DNA of 64,000 bases from Rapidithrix thailandica (GTDB lineage Bacteria; Bacteroidota; Bacteroidia; Cytophagales; Flammeovirgaceae), in NCBI RefSeq assembly GCF_039710355.1, contig NZ_JBDKWZ010000002.1, positions 434,001 to 498,000 on the forward strand. Reading direction: 5' to 3'. The position numbers were made by a program, and so were the translations under genes. The notes beneath the pieces were generated by a model. It was not told where the DNA came from. It did no database searches and saw nothing but the letters and a program-made list of their open reading frames with translations. Shown here in pieces: positions 46,445 to 54,949 of this stretch (position 1 is its first letter; every line of letters begins with the position of its first letter).

Positions 46445-47908
46445 ATGGATTTCAAAAAACTAACTACGAAAGAAAAAGCACTCAGAATCAACCTGGACGC
46501 CAGAATTTACGGGTCCTTTGCCGAAATTGGGGCCGGACAAGACGTGGCGGCTAATTTTTTCAAGGCAGGTGGTGCTTCAGGCACCGTTGCCAAAACCATG
46601 TCTGCATACGACATGGCTTTCAGTGATGCTATTTACGGACCGGAAATCAGCGGCCGTTATGTATGCGAACCCCGCCTGCATAAAATGCTGGACAAAGAGT
46701 ATAACCTCTTGGTCAAACGCCTTCAAAAACGGGCTGCGGAGTCTTGCTTTTTTGCCTTCGCCAATACCGTAGAAGCACTTAACTACCAACGCACAAACGA
46801 AGGGCGCGGCTGGATCGGTTTAAAGTTTCAACTCACCCCCGAATCCGAACCGAACGAATGTGTGATTCACTGCCGGATGAAAGACAATGAAAACCTCTTG
46901 CAACAACAAGCCTTGGGAGTGATCGGAGTGAATTTGGCATATGGTTGTTACTATTATCATAATGACCCTGAAAAATTACTCAACTCCTTATTGGATGATC
47001 TTTCCCGGGTGCGTATCGAGGTGGATTTTTTCCGTTTGACCGGACCGGATTTCTTGGACTTGGACAACCGCCTGATGAGTTTGAAACTCGTTACCAATGG
47101 CCTTACCGATGCAACCATGTTCGGACCTGACGGTCAGGTATTACAACCAGCGGATTGTCTGTACAAAAAAAACCCGCTTATCTTAAGAGGCCGCTTCCGT
47201 CCCATTACTCATGTCAACCTCGACATGTTTGCCTCAGGCTATGAACTCTTTAAAAAAGAAGCGGAGGTAGATGAGGACAATATCATGGTTATGTCCGAAC
47301 TAAACCTGGACAACCTGATTACCCAAAAAGGAGAGATTGATGCCAAAGATTTTCTCGACCGGGTGGACATTCTCTGTTCCCTGGGGCAATATGTGTTGAT
47401 ATCCGGATACAAGGAATATTACAAACTGATCAGTTACCTTTCCCGCCTCACCCGCAACCGGAAAATCGGAATGATACTGGGGGTAAACAACCTGCAAAGT
47501 ATTTTCAACGAAAAATATTACAATGAGGAGCAAGGAGGCATCTTGCAATCTTTTGGAGAAATGTTCAGCAAAAATATCAAGCTGTATATTTACCCTTCAC
47601 TCAGAGGTAAAGGTGAAAAAAACTTGATCACCTGTGATAATATTCAACTTCCGAGCCATTTGGAGCACTTGTTCCGTTATTTGACAGACAATAACAAAAT
47701 CGCAGATATCAAACAAGTGGAAGAACATAACCTGCACATCATTGCCGATGAAGTACTGAAGATGATCAAATCCGGGAAGTCGGGTTGGGAAGACCTCGTT
47801 CCGGATACGGTAGCCGATATCATTAAGGACAAGTGTTTGTTTGACTATCCTTGTGATTTGCTGGGAAGAGTGAGGAAAGACGATAAGGTCAAAACCACGG
47901 CTTCTTAA
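46445..47908 (+). CDS. Large conserved protein of unknown function
   Basis: 487 residues, soluble, no signal peptide. Distinct pieces: INLDARIYGSFAEIGAGQDVAANFF (6-35 region), MSAYDMAFSDAIYG, RYVCEPRLHKMLDKEYNLL, FFAFANTVEALNY, GRGWIGLKFQLTP. I know homologues of this kind in Bacteroidota and some other phyla (sometimes given misleading names such as TonB receptor, though there is no barrel or signal) but no verified function. Not similar to any enzyme class I can name. Alone, transcribed after its own spacer, with a terminator at 47930. Confidence 0.7.
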   Translation: MDFKKLTTKEKALRINLDARIYGSFAEIGAGQDVAANFFKAGGASGTVAKTMSAYDMAFSDAIYGPEISGRYVCEPRLHKMLDKEYNLLVKRLQKRAAESCFFAFANTVEALNYQRTNEGRGWIGLKFQLTPESEPNECVIHCRMKDNENLLQQQALGVIGVNLAYGCYYYHNDPEKLLNSLLDDLSRVRIEVDFFRLTGPDFLDLDNRLMSLKLVTNGLTDATMFGPDGQVLQPADCLYKKNPLILRGRFRPITHVNLDMFASGYELFKKEAEVDEDNIMVMSELNLDNLITQKGEIDAKDFLDRVDILCSLGQYVLISGYKEYYKLISYLSRLTRNRKIGMILGVNNLQSIFNEKYYNEEQGGILQSFGEMFSKNIKLYIYPSLRGKGEKNLITCDNIQLPSHLEHLFRYLTDNNKIADIKQVEEHNLHIIADEVLKMIKSGKSGWEDLVPDTVADIIKDKCLFDYPCDLLGRVRKDDKVKTTAS

Positions 47909-47929
47909 ATTAAAAAAACTACCATAACA

Positions 47930-47970
47930 GAAAGAGGGAAAAGTGTCATGTACTTTTCCCTCTTTCTTGT
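47930..47970. terminator. Bidirectional terminator between convergent genes
   Basis: GAAAGAGGGAAAAGT (47930-47944) pairs perfectly with ACTTTTCCCTCTTTC (47952-47966), then a T-rich run. Confidence 0.85.
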
Positions 47971-47983
47971 TGTCATGTTCCCT

Positions 47984-48571
47984 TTAATCCAGGGCTATTA
48001 AAATCTCTTTGGCTTTAATTCGAACGTCCTTTAAGAAAATTTCAAAATCCGTTTCCATCAGAGGATATGCCACCATGATGCTTTCAAACTTTTCAGTGAG
48101 TTGAAACATGCCTTTGGTTCTCCGGTTGATTCCTCCTAAGGTATCACGCATGCCTTCTTTGAATTGATAATGATACAACCAATCATCCGCTTCCATATAA
48201 TGGAGCATGTGTTGCGCACTTTCAGGGGTTTGCTCATCAAACTTCCGGATTGTTCGATATAACGATGTGGTGAATACTTTCAAGGGCTCCGTTTGCAGCA
48301 ATGCCCAATGCGTAGAAAGGTAGTGATCAAACAAAATATCCACCACAACTCCGGTCATTTTACCTGTAAGAGACCACAAGTGTTGCTTGGCCGCCATTAC
48401 TGCCTTATGGCTATCCGTAAAGCTATCCAAATAGCGATGCATCATCACCCCCTGCCCTATCCGCACGGGAAGGGATTGGTATTGCTTCCCTTTGATATGA
48501 TCGGCAATAAAATTCCCGAAAATCAACTCTTCTTCTTTTCCGGCCAGGAATGCATGGGCTAAATAATTCAT
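47984..48571 (-). CDS. acpH: ACP phosphodiesterase family protein
   Basis: 195 residues from ATG 48571 (MNYLAHAFLAG is the family start); a further upstream ATG at 48589 is less likely. HD-type histidine/aspartate cluster: GNFIADHIKG, GVMMHRYLDSFTDSH, VVDILFDHYLSTHW. The family removes phosphopantetheine from acyl carrier protein, though many members are untested. Lies between the unknown 487-residue gene (convergent) and the WYL regulator. Confidence 0.85.
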   Translation of the reverse strand: MNYLAHAFLAGKEEELIFGNFIADHIKGKQYQSLPVRIGQGVMMHRYLDSFTDSHKAVMAAKQHLWSLTGKMTGVVVDILFDHYLSTHWALLQTEPLKVFTTSLYRTIRKFDEQTPESAQHMLHYMEADDWLYHYQFKEGMRDTLGGINRRTKGMFQLTEKFESIMVAYPLMETDFEIFLKDVRIKAKEILIALD

Positions 48572-48601
48572 AGGCAAATTTCCAATCATATTTTAATTTC
48601 A

Positions 48602-48681
48602 GGGCATATTTAAAATTCGTTGTGGGGGCAGCTCCTTGGATGATGAAAATTTTCACCCAGAAAGGAGAAATTTAACCCTGC
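48602..48681. repeat. Palindromic dispersed repeat, family 2, copy B
   Basis: GGGCATATTTAAAA at the left and CACCCAGAAAGGAGAAATTTAACCCTGC at the right, resembling 56486-56532 (GACCCAAAGGAGAAAAATTTAGACATACC) and the ends of 27919-28031. Arms are imperfect. Confidence 0.4.
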
Positions 48682-48721
48682 TCTCAGCCCCCTGCCTGAA
48701 TACCCTAAAATTCTTTTTATA

Positions 48722-48882
48722 GAAGTGCTCTAAACGTATAGTTTTTGACCGAACATGGAATCAAAACCGGCCCCTCAAGGCACTTTTTGAAAAGAATAGC
48801 CAAAGCTATTGTTGAAAAAAGTAACACAGAGGAGGCCTTTTTGAAACATTTTTCAGGAAAAAGAAAAAGGTTAAGTCACTTC
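48722..48882 (+). repeat. MITE-like dispersed repeat, copy 2 of 3
   Basis: 161 bp from GAAGTGCTCTAA to TTAAGTCACTTC, about nine differences from copy 1. Flanks are ATA and ATT, so a target duplication is not clean. From TTG 48745 the shared frame reads MTEHGIKTGPSRHFLKRIAK. The last two bases of the element (TC, 48881-48882) plus the next A form the TGA stop of the WYL gene on the opposite strand. Confidence 0.75.
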
Positions 48883-49885
48883 ATTGGTATAAATCTATCG
48901 ATTTGGTTATTTCTTCCCGAATGTCCTTCCGGAGCTCTTCCGGAGAAACAACCTCTACATCAGAACCGAAGCTTAATATCCACTTCTTAAGTTCAAAATT
49001 ATTGACTAATTTCAAGCGAATCCGGAATTCTTCTTCCGAATCGACCATGATTTCCTGTGAAGAATGGATGGGTTGAGTTTTTAAATAATACCCTTGTCTG
49101 GGCGCAAAAGAAAGCACCACATCATTGGGGGATTCATCCAAGGCCGTAATCCCCAAACAATACATAAAGAAACTCTCCGCATCAAAGTTTACTTCTTCTT
49201 TGGAAATAATCGCTCTCTCCAAATCTTCAAACTCACTGATCCGGTCGATCCCGAATGTGCGCACCTGTTGGTACTCTTCCACATAACCGATCAAGTACCA
49301 CAAATCGCTATATTCCTTAAGCAAGTAAGGGTGTACCGTATAGGCTTTGGTCTTGGAAGAGCCAAATTTTTGATATTGAATTTTCACCACATGTTGATCG
49401 GAAACAATTTTGATCAGTTTACTCAGAATATCACTTCCTTTTACATAGGCCGATTTATCAATCTGAACAAATTCACCGATAGGTGTCACCTGATTATTAA
49501 AAGTCCGGGTAATTTCCAAACCATCCAATACTTTATCCACCGCATCCGAAAACTCGGAAAAAATCGGCATGGCCCTGAACTCTTCCAGAAAGGTTTCTAC
49601 AAACTTTAATGCCACCAAATTTTCATCTGACAAATTCACAGACAGCAGCTTGAAACTTAAGTCCGTATAATAGTAGCCTTTGTAACGTTTGGAATACTCA
49701 ATGGGCGCATCAAATTCCAAGCGCATGGCACTCAAGTCCTTCTCTATGGTAGAAATAGACCGCACCCCAAACTTGTCGTGACAGGCCTCCAAAATTTCCT
49801 CTTTAGTCGGGTATTTTTTCATTTTGTTGCGCAACATCCGGTCGATCAACAAATATCGAAAAAAGGCTAATTTGCTACTTGGCAT
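48881..49885 (-). CDS. WYL domain transcriptional regulator
   Basis: 334 residues. N-terminal winged helix-turn-helix (KMKKYPTKEEILEACHDKFGVRSISTIEKDLSAMRLEFDAPI), WYL domain (~145-230) with KIQYQKFGSSKTKAYTVHPYLLKEYSDLWYLIGY, and a C-terminal WCX-like extension (SFAPRQGYYLKTQPIHSSQE). WYL proteins sense ligands, often nucleic acids, and regulate stress or defence genes. Its stop codon TGA is made partly by the end of repeat copy 2, so the C-terminus may be changed from the ancestral form. Confidence 0.9.
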   Translation of the reverse strand: MPSSKLAFFRYLLIDRMLRNKMKKYPTKEEILEACHDKFGVRSISTIEKDLSAMRLEFDAPIEYSKRYKGYYYTDLSFKLLSVNLSDENLVALKFVETFLEEFRAMPIFSEFSDAVDKVLDGLEITRTFNNQVTPIGEFVQIDKSAYVKGSDILSKLIKIVSDQHVVKIQYQKFGSSKTKAYTVHPYLLKEYSDLWYLIGYVEEYQQVRTFGIDRISEFEDLERAIISKEEVNFDAESFFMYCLGITALDESPNDVVLSFAPRQGYYLKTQPIHSSQEIMVDSEEEFRIRLKLVNNFELKKWILSFGSDVEVVSPEELRKDIREEITKSIDLYQ

Positions 49886-50208
49886 GATTGGTAATTGTTA
49901 AAAAGTTTATTAGCTCCGGGAGGATCAAAGTCCCCCTCTTTATGCTGGGTTCAAAGTTTCCTCTCAAAAATAGAGAGAAGAAATGCAATTGGAAAATTTA
50001 TATACCCATTGATGGGAGATTCTAGGGAATAATTTGGAAAGAAAAGCAGGTTTGAAACGGTCACATAGAATGACAAATCTACTACTCAAATAAAAATTGC
50101 ACCCTATTAACATTTAATAAGACTATACAAAGAACGATTTCTTGAGTACGGTCGAAACATTTTTTACCTTTGGTACGTGAAATGTGGATACAATAAACTA
50201 AAACTATC
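49886..50208. other. ~320-bp intergenic, promoter of a small gene
   Basis: Divergent spacer before the WYL gene. The right end holds a strong promoter pattern for the 43-residue gene (50142-50172). Otherwise AT-rich with nothing I recognise. Confidence 0.55.
50142..50172 (+). promoter_or_regulatory. Promoter of small membrane protein gene
   Basis: TTG (50142-50144), 20 bp spacer, TACCTTTG (50165-50172), an exact TAnnTTTG box. Predicted transcript start ~50179, leaving a 30-base leader. Confidence 0.6.
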
Positions 50209-50340
50209 ATGATTACGACAATTGCCCGGTTAGTTCAAAAACTATCTGTAAAATCCCTGATACTTCTGATAAGCAGTTTGTTTATTTTAGTCAACCTGTT
50301 AAATATTATTTCCTTGCTTAAGTTAGACTTAGGATTTTAG
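50209..50340 (+). CDS. 43-residue single-span membrane protein
   Basis: ATG 50209 to TAG 50338: MITTIARLVQKLSVKSLILL then ISSLFILVNLLNIISLLKLDLGF. Basic residues (Arg7, Lys11, Lys15) precede one long hydrophobic segment (~16-37), as in small inner-membrane proteins. A -33/-7 promoter sits 30 bp upstream of the start and a terminator 27 bp after the stop, which together argue that the gene is real. No family recognised. Function unknown; small stress or membrane-regulator proteins look like this, and a type I toxin is an alternative. Confidence 0.6.
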   Translation: MITTIARLVQKLSVKSLILLISSLFILVNLLNIISLLKLDLGF

Positions 50341-50366
50341 CTTATAGATTTGTTGATACACGAGAA

Positions 50367-50402
50367 AAGGGGGGAGTTGCCAGAAGCACTCCCCCCTTCT
50401 TT
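50367..50402. terminator. Terminator after small membrane protein gene
   Basis: AAGGGGGGAGT (50367-50377) pairs perfectly with ACTCCCCCCTT (50388-50398), T's follow. Can serve the convergent 975-residue gene too. Confidence 0.85.
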
Positions 50403-50425
50403 ACCGTTTACTTTCCCGTCATAGA

Positions 50426-53353
50426 TTATCTCAAGGCGTTATACAAAATTTCTACCGGATGCAAGGCTTTCCGCTGAGTACCATCCATGATTTGATGGCG
50501 GCAGCTGGTTCCCGGAGCCGCAATAATGACTTCTTTGGGTTGCTTGCGCACCGTAGGAAATAACACCAACTCTCCTATTTTCATGGATATTTCATAATGC
50601 TCTTTTTCATACCCAAATGACCCCGCCATTCCACAACAACCGGAACGTATCAAATGCACTTCATAATTGGCAGGCAAGCTTAAGATCTTTTTGGTAGGTG
50701 TCAACGATGAGAGTGATTTTTGATGACAATGTCCGTGCAGTTTAATCAACTGCGGTTGATCGGTAAATTGGTCGGCTGTAATATTTCCGGCATCCACTTC
50801 TTTGGCAATGAACTCATCTACCAGGAATGTATTTTGAGCCAAGTCTTTTGCTGCTTTTTTATTTCCCGGAGAAGCCAAATCCAGGTATTCGTCCCGGAAG
50901 GTAAGAATCGCCGAAGGCTCAATTCCAAGCAAAGGCGTATCTTCCTTCACCAAATCTTTCAACAATGCAATATTGCGATTTGCAATGTTCTTTGCTTCTT
51001 TGAGTAAGCCTTTAGACAAGTACGTACGTCCACTTTCTATATGTACCGGTACTTCCACTTCATATCCCAACTTTTCCAAAAGCCGGATGGTAGTAACACC
51101 GATGGAGGTATCGTTATAATCGGTAAATTCATCACAAAACAAGTACACTTTCTTTTTAAAAGTTTGTTTCCCATCAGTTTTATGATGTTTCTTATACCAA
51201 TTCCGCAAGGTGTACTTTTCTAATTTTGGCAAAGTACGTTCCGGGGCAAAGCCTAAAGTATTTTTAAGGAACGAGCCAATGACAGGGTTTGAAACAGAAA
51301 AATTATACAAACCGGGAAACAGACTGCCAAGCCGGTTAAATGTACTGATGTTGGCAATCATTTTTGTGCGGAGAGGAATACCGTGCTCTTCATAGTAATG
51401 TTGTAAAAACTCGGCTTTCAACTTCGCTACATCCACATTAGAAGGACATTCGGATTTACAACCTTTACAAGAAAGACACAAATCCATCACCTCATAAATT
51501 TCCTGATGGGCAAAAGGATTCGCTTCCCTGGAATGTGTCAAAAACTCTCTTAGTATATTGGCCCGGGCCCGGGTTGTATCCTTTTCGTTATGGGTTGCCA
51601 TGTAGCTGGGACACATCGTTCCGCCTGACAGCTCCGTTTTCCGGCAATCACCGGAACCGTTACACAATTCAGCAGCCCGCAATACTCCTTGCGAATCACT
51701 CCAGTCGAATACCGTTTCATATTGTGGAGTATCCTGACCGGGGCTGTACCTCAAGCTGGTATTCATCGGAGGCGTATCTACGATTTTCCCGGGGTTCAAT
51801 AAATTACCAGGATCAAATGCCTGTTTTATTTCTTTGATCAACCGGTAGTTTTTTTCCCCTACCATAAAGCGGATAAATTCACCTCTCAACCTTCCGTCAC
51901 CGTGCTCTCCACTCAGTGAACCTTTAAATTTTTTCACCAACCTCGCGATCTCTTCCGCTACCAATCGGAATAGCCGGTTACCTTCTTCGGTCTTCAAGTT
52001 AATGATGGGCCTCAAATGCAGCTCTCCCGACCCCGCATGTGCATAATGCACACAATACAGGTTGTGTTGTTTCAGCGTTTCGTTAAACTCGGCAATAAAT
52101 GCCGGTAAGTCGTTGACATCTACGGCCGTATCTTCAATAACGGCCACAGGTTTGGCATCGCCAGGTATATTCGACAGAAGCCCTAAACCTGCTTTTCTTA
52201 GAGTCCATACTTTTTTAATATCTTCCCCGCCCACTATCGGAAAATGGTACCCCAGACCGGCCGTTTTCATTTCTGCAATACAGGCTTGGGCATCTTTTAA
52301 CATTTCCTCTTCGCTGTGCCGTGATATTTCCACAACCAAAATCGCCCCGGGGTCTCCTTTTACAAAAAAGCGGTTTTGCCTTTGTGCTATATTGGTTTTG
52401 GTACATTCCAATACATAGTGGTCCATCAATTCACAGGCCGATGGTTCATATTTTAAAGCGATCAAGTTTGCTCTAAGCGATTGATCCACCGTATCAAAAT
52501 GTGCACATACCAAGGTTTTATAAGCCGGAGGCATAGGATTTACATGTACTTTGATCTCCGTAATGAACACCAATGTCCCCTCCGAACCGGCTATTAATTT
52601 ACAAAAGTTAAAGGGCTCTTTACTTTCGGTAAACGTTTCCGCCTGCATTAACAAGTCCAATGCATAACCGGTATTTCTTCTGGGTATACTAGGTTTGGGA
52701 AAGCCCTCTCTGATCTCCTCTTGGTTGGACTTGTCCGAAAGGATGTCACGTACTTTTCTATATACCGAACCCTCCAAAGTTCCTTCCTGACATTTCGCTT
52801 CGAATTCTTCCGGATTCAAGGCTTTAAATACCGTTTCTGTGCCATCACTTAAGAAAGCTTTCACTTCCAGCAAATGGTCGCGGGTACTGCCATAAACCAC
52901 CGAATTAGACCCACAGGAATTATTGCCCACCATACCTCCCAACATCGCTCTGTTAGCGGTAGAGGTTTCCGGTCCAAAATACAAGTCATAAGGCTTTAAA
53001 TAATGATTCAAATGGTCCCGGATTACCCCCGGTTGAAGCCTGACCCACTGTTCCTCTTTATTGACCTCCAATACTTGGGTGAAATATTTGGATACATCTA
53101 CCACGATGCCACTACCCACTACTTGTCCGGCTAGGGAAGTACCGGCAGTCCGGGGGATCAGGGAAACCCCATGTTGGTTGGCAAAGTGAATCAGTTTTTG
53201 AATATCCGGTTTGTTTTTGGGTAGCGCTACAGCCAAGGGCATTTCCCGGTATGCCGAAGCATCGGTAGCATACAAGGTACGCATTGTTTCGTTGTAGTAA
53301 AACTCTCCGTCTAATTTTTTTGAAAGTTGAGCAAGCAGATTTTTCGAAATCAT
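50426..53353 (-). CDS. FAD-binding and Fe-S-binding oxidoreductase (Dld-like)
   Basis: 975 residues from ATG 53353 (MISKNLLAQLSKKLDGEFYY); a longer frame upstream (to 53467) adds a hydrophobic stretch not typical of the family. FAD-linked oxidase domain (~1-470): PRTAGTSLAGQVVGSGIVVDVSK, GPETSTANRAMLGGMVGNNSCGSNS, LSGEHGDGRLRG. Then a 4Fe-4S part with CLSCKGCKSECPSNVD and two CCG-type motifs (HGHCHQKSL, SGCCGMAGSFGYE). This fusion oxidises D-2-hydroxy acids such as D-lactate or glycolate and passes electrons to the quinone pool. Substrate is not certain. Confidence 0.92.
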   Translation of the reverse strand: MISKNLLAQLSKKLDGEFYYNETMRTLYATDASAYREMPLAVALPKNKPDIQKLIHFANQHGVSLIPRTAGTSLAGQVVGSGIVVDVSKYFTQVLEVNKEEQWVRLQPGVIRDHLNHYLKPYDLYFGPETSTANRAMLGGMVGNNSCGSNSVVYGSTRDHLLEVKAFLSDGTETVFKALNPEEFEAKCQEGTLEGSVYRKVRDILSDKSNQEEIREGFPKPSIPRRNTGYALDLLMQAETFTESKEPFNFCKLIAGSEGTLVFITEIKVHVNPMPPAYKTLVCAHFDTVDQSLRANLIALKYEPSACELMDHYVLECTKTNIAQRQNRFFVKGDPGAILVVEISRHSEEEMLKDAQACIAEMKTAGLGYHFPIVGGEDIKKVWTLRKAGLGLLSNIPGDAKPVAVIEDTAVDVNDLPAFIAEFNETLKQHNLYCVHYAHAGSGELHLRPIINLKTEEGNRLFRLVAEEIARLVKKFKGSLSGEHGDGRLRGEFIRFMVGEKNYRLIKEIKQAFDPGNLLNPGKIVDTPPMNTSLRYSPGQDTPQYETVFDWSDSQGVLRAAELCNGSGDCRKTELSGGTMCPSYMATHNEKDTTRARANILREFLTHSREANPFAHQEIYEVMDLCLSCKGCKSECPSNVDVAKLKAEFLQHYYEEHGIPLRTKMIANISTFNRLGSLFPGLYNFSVSNPVIGSFLKNTLGFAPERTLPKLEKYTLRNWYKKHHKTDGKQTFKKKVYLFCDEFTDYNDTSIGVTTIRLLEKLGYEVEVPVHIESGRTYLSKGLLKEAKNIANRNIALLKDLVKEDTPLLGIEPSAILTFRDEYLDLASPGNKKAAKDLAQNTFLVDEFIAKEVDAGNITADQFTDQPQLIKLHGHCHQKSLSSLTPTKKILSLPANYEVHLIRSGCCGMAGSFGYEKEHYEISMKIGELVLFPTVRKQPKEVIIAAPGTSCRHQIMDGTQRKALHPVEILYNALR

Positions 53354-53719
53354 GATATGAAGTGTAAGATCCAGAAACACAAATATAAACAAGAGCAGAG
53401 AAAATAGGATGAGGGGCGGATAGAGTTCCACAAATAAAAAATTCCCTTTTTTATCATTGATTAACACTCATTAAGCTTTCTTCTAACACCACCCCTAGCC
53501 CTTTAAGAAGAAAACCCCTATCTTGACGTCCCATACAATTCCCCTAATTATCTTCACCATCATCTTACAACTCTTTTCCCTACCGTTTACTAACTCTTTA
53601 TCATCAACACATTTAATCATCCCTTCTTTAAAACCTGTTTATCTTAAACTGTGATGACCTGAAAGGGCTAATCGTTTAATGAATAAGTGGTATGGGAAGG
53701 CAACATTCAAACTTTGAAA
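53354..53719. other. ~365-bp intergenic, nothing seen
   Basis: Divergent spacer between the oxidoreductase and sulfotransferase starts. Low-complexity C/T-rich and A-rich runs; no tRNA, hairpin or clear promoter box. Confidence 0.4.
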
Positions 53720-54541
53720 ATGCTCAAAAACAGATTGCGAAAAACGCTGATCCAAATCGGCTACCATACAAGACCGGACTTTATCATTGCCGGTGCACAA
53801 AAAGCCGGTACTACCGGTCTTTACAAGATTTTAGAGAACCACTCCCAAGTGTGCAGTGCCCTCACCAAAGAAGTACAATTTTTTAACCGGGACGATCTTT
53901 ACAAGACCCTCGGCAACCACTATTACCACCAACAATTTCCCTTGCCCCATCATTTACAAAAAGGACAATTGCTCTTTGAAGCCACTCCGGAATACCTGTA
54001 TCATCCGGAAGTAGCCAAAAGAATTCACCAATACAATCCGGCGATCAAAATCATCATCATGCTTCGCGATCCGGCTTACCGCGCACTGTCTGCATGGAAT
54101 ATGCTTCATTATAAATTCAAAAATCACCCTGAGTATTTCTACCTCCATGATCCCAGAAGCTTTAAAGAAGCCATTTATTCGGATCTGAATACCATCAAAA
54201 TCACAAATTGGTATACGAACCAGATTTCGTATGTGAAGCGTGGGATTTACTACCCTCAAATTCAAGAATATTTAAAATATTTTCCTTCGGAGAATATTTT
54301 AATCGTGGAAAATACCGAATTGCTAGCCAACCTCAACCAAGTCTTAAAAAAGGTTACCCGGTTCCTGAACATTGCCGATGAGAAGCTTGAAATGCAAAAA
54401 GCCAATCAAGGGCATAAACTCTCCGAAACGGAATTTGAGGAAGAAATCAGCTGCTTAAAGGAATTTTACCACCCCTATAATGAAAAACTCTTTGCATTAC
54501 TCAACCGGCGGTTTGACTGGCAAACTCCGGTATGCAATTGA
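53720..54541 (+). CDS. PAPS-dependent sulfotransferase
   Basis: 273 residues from ATG 53720; a GTG at 53687 is in frame and would add 11 residues. 5'-phosphosulfate loop FIIAGAQKAGTTGLYKIL and 3'-phosphate site IKIIIMLRDPAYRALSAWNMLHYKF are in place, with the LFEATPEYLY segment typical of heparan sulfate-like sulfotransferases. Transfers sulfate to a sugar or lipid acceptor. Lone gene, likely a horizontal or surface-decoration gene (inference). Confidence 0.9.
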   Translation: MLKNRLRKTLIQIGYHTRPDFIIAGAQKAGTTGLYKILENHSQVCSALTKEVQFFNRDDLYKTLGNHYYHQQFPLPHHLQKGQLLFEATPEYLYHPEVAKRIHQYNPAIKIIIMLRDPAYRALSAWNMLHYKFKNHPEYFYLHDPRSFKEAIYSDLNTIKITNWYTNQISYVKRGIYYPQIQEYLKYFPSENILIVENTELLANLNQVLKKVTRFLNIADEKLEMQKANQGHKLSETEFEEEISCLKEFYHPYNEKLFALLNRRFDWQTPVCN

Positions 54542-54567
54542 CAATCTACTCATTTTTTTACATAACA

Positions 54568-54599
54568 ATGCCTCTCTCTACCTTCGTAGAAAGAGGCAT
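54568..54599. terminator. Hairpin between convergent genes
   Basis: ATGCCTCTCTCTAC (54568-54581) pairs with GTAGAAAGAGGCAT (54586-54599), one mismatch, TTC-containing loop; no T run. Confidence 0.5.
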
Positions 54600-54634
54600 A
54601 ACAATACATACTCGTCTCAAATCCGAATTAATAC

Positions 54635-54850
54635 CTACTCCAACTCTTCACACAAGATCCCTTTATTGTGAAGTAAAGATACTACATCCTTTTTGGTCCG
54701 GCTATCATCTATCTCCAAACGGAGGATTTTATCGCAATCTTCCAGGTCAAAGTTCCATTGACCTCTTTTGATGAGTTGATCTAATTCAGATTGTAACATG
54801 GCCACATCAGTAGAGTTACTCACTGATGTTTTAAATACAAAAACTTCCAT
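54635..54850 (-). CDS. Small conserved protein, HMA-like fold
   Basis: 71 residues. MEVFVFKTSVSNSTDVAMLQ, then RGQWNFDLEDCDKILRLEI and HNKGILCEELE. The pattern looks like the small ferredoxin-fold proteins of Bacteroidota that lack the CxxC metal motif of HMA domains; Cys52 and Cys67-like single Cys are present. Function unknown. Upstream gene on the same strand is the 195-residue unknown, 99 bp away. Confidence 0.6.
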   Translation of the reverse strand: MEVFVFKTSVSNSTDVAMLQSELDQLIKRGQWNFDLEDCDKILRLEIDDSRTKKDVVSLLHNKGILCEELE

Positions 54851-54949
54851 GATAGTCTGTTTTTAAGCAGGTGAGCAAAATAAAACTGGTATAAAAAAAT
54901 TGTCAAAACTTAGGTTATTACTTCATGGTTCGAACAAGAGGGTTTTCAT

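Noticed and set aside
48745..48990. 81-residue protein from TTG 48745
   Set aside because: Starts within the MITE-like repeat and runs antisense into the WYL gene; only the first 47 codons are shared with copies 1 and 3, so it is repeat-derived, not a separate gene.
5732..54599. CRISPR array
   Set aside because: Searched by eye for regularly spaced repeats of 24-47 bp; only hairpin terminators and dispersed repeats were found, no array.
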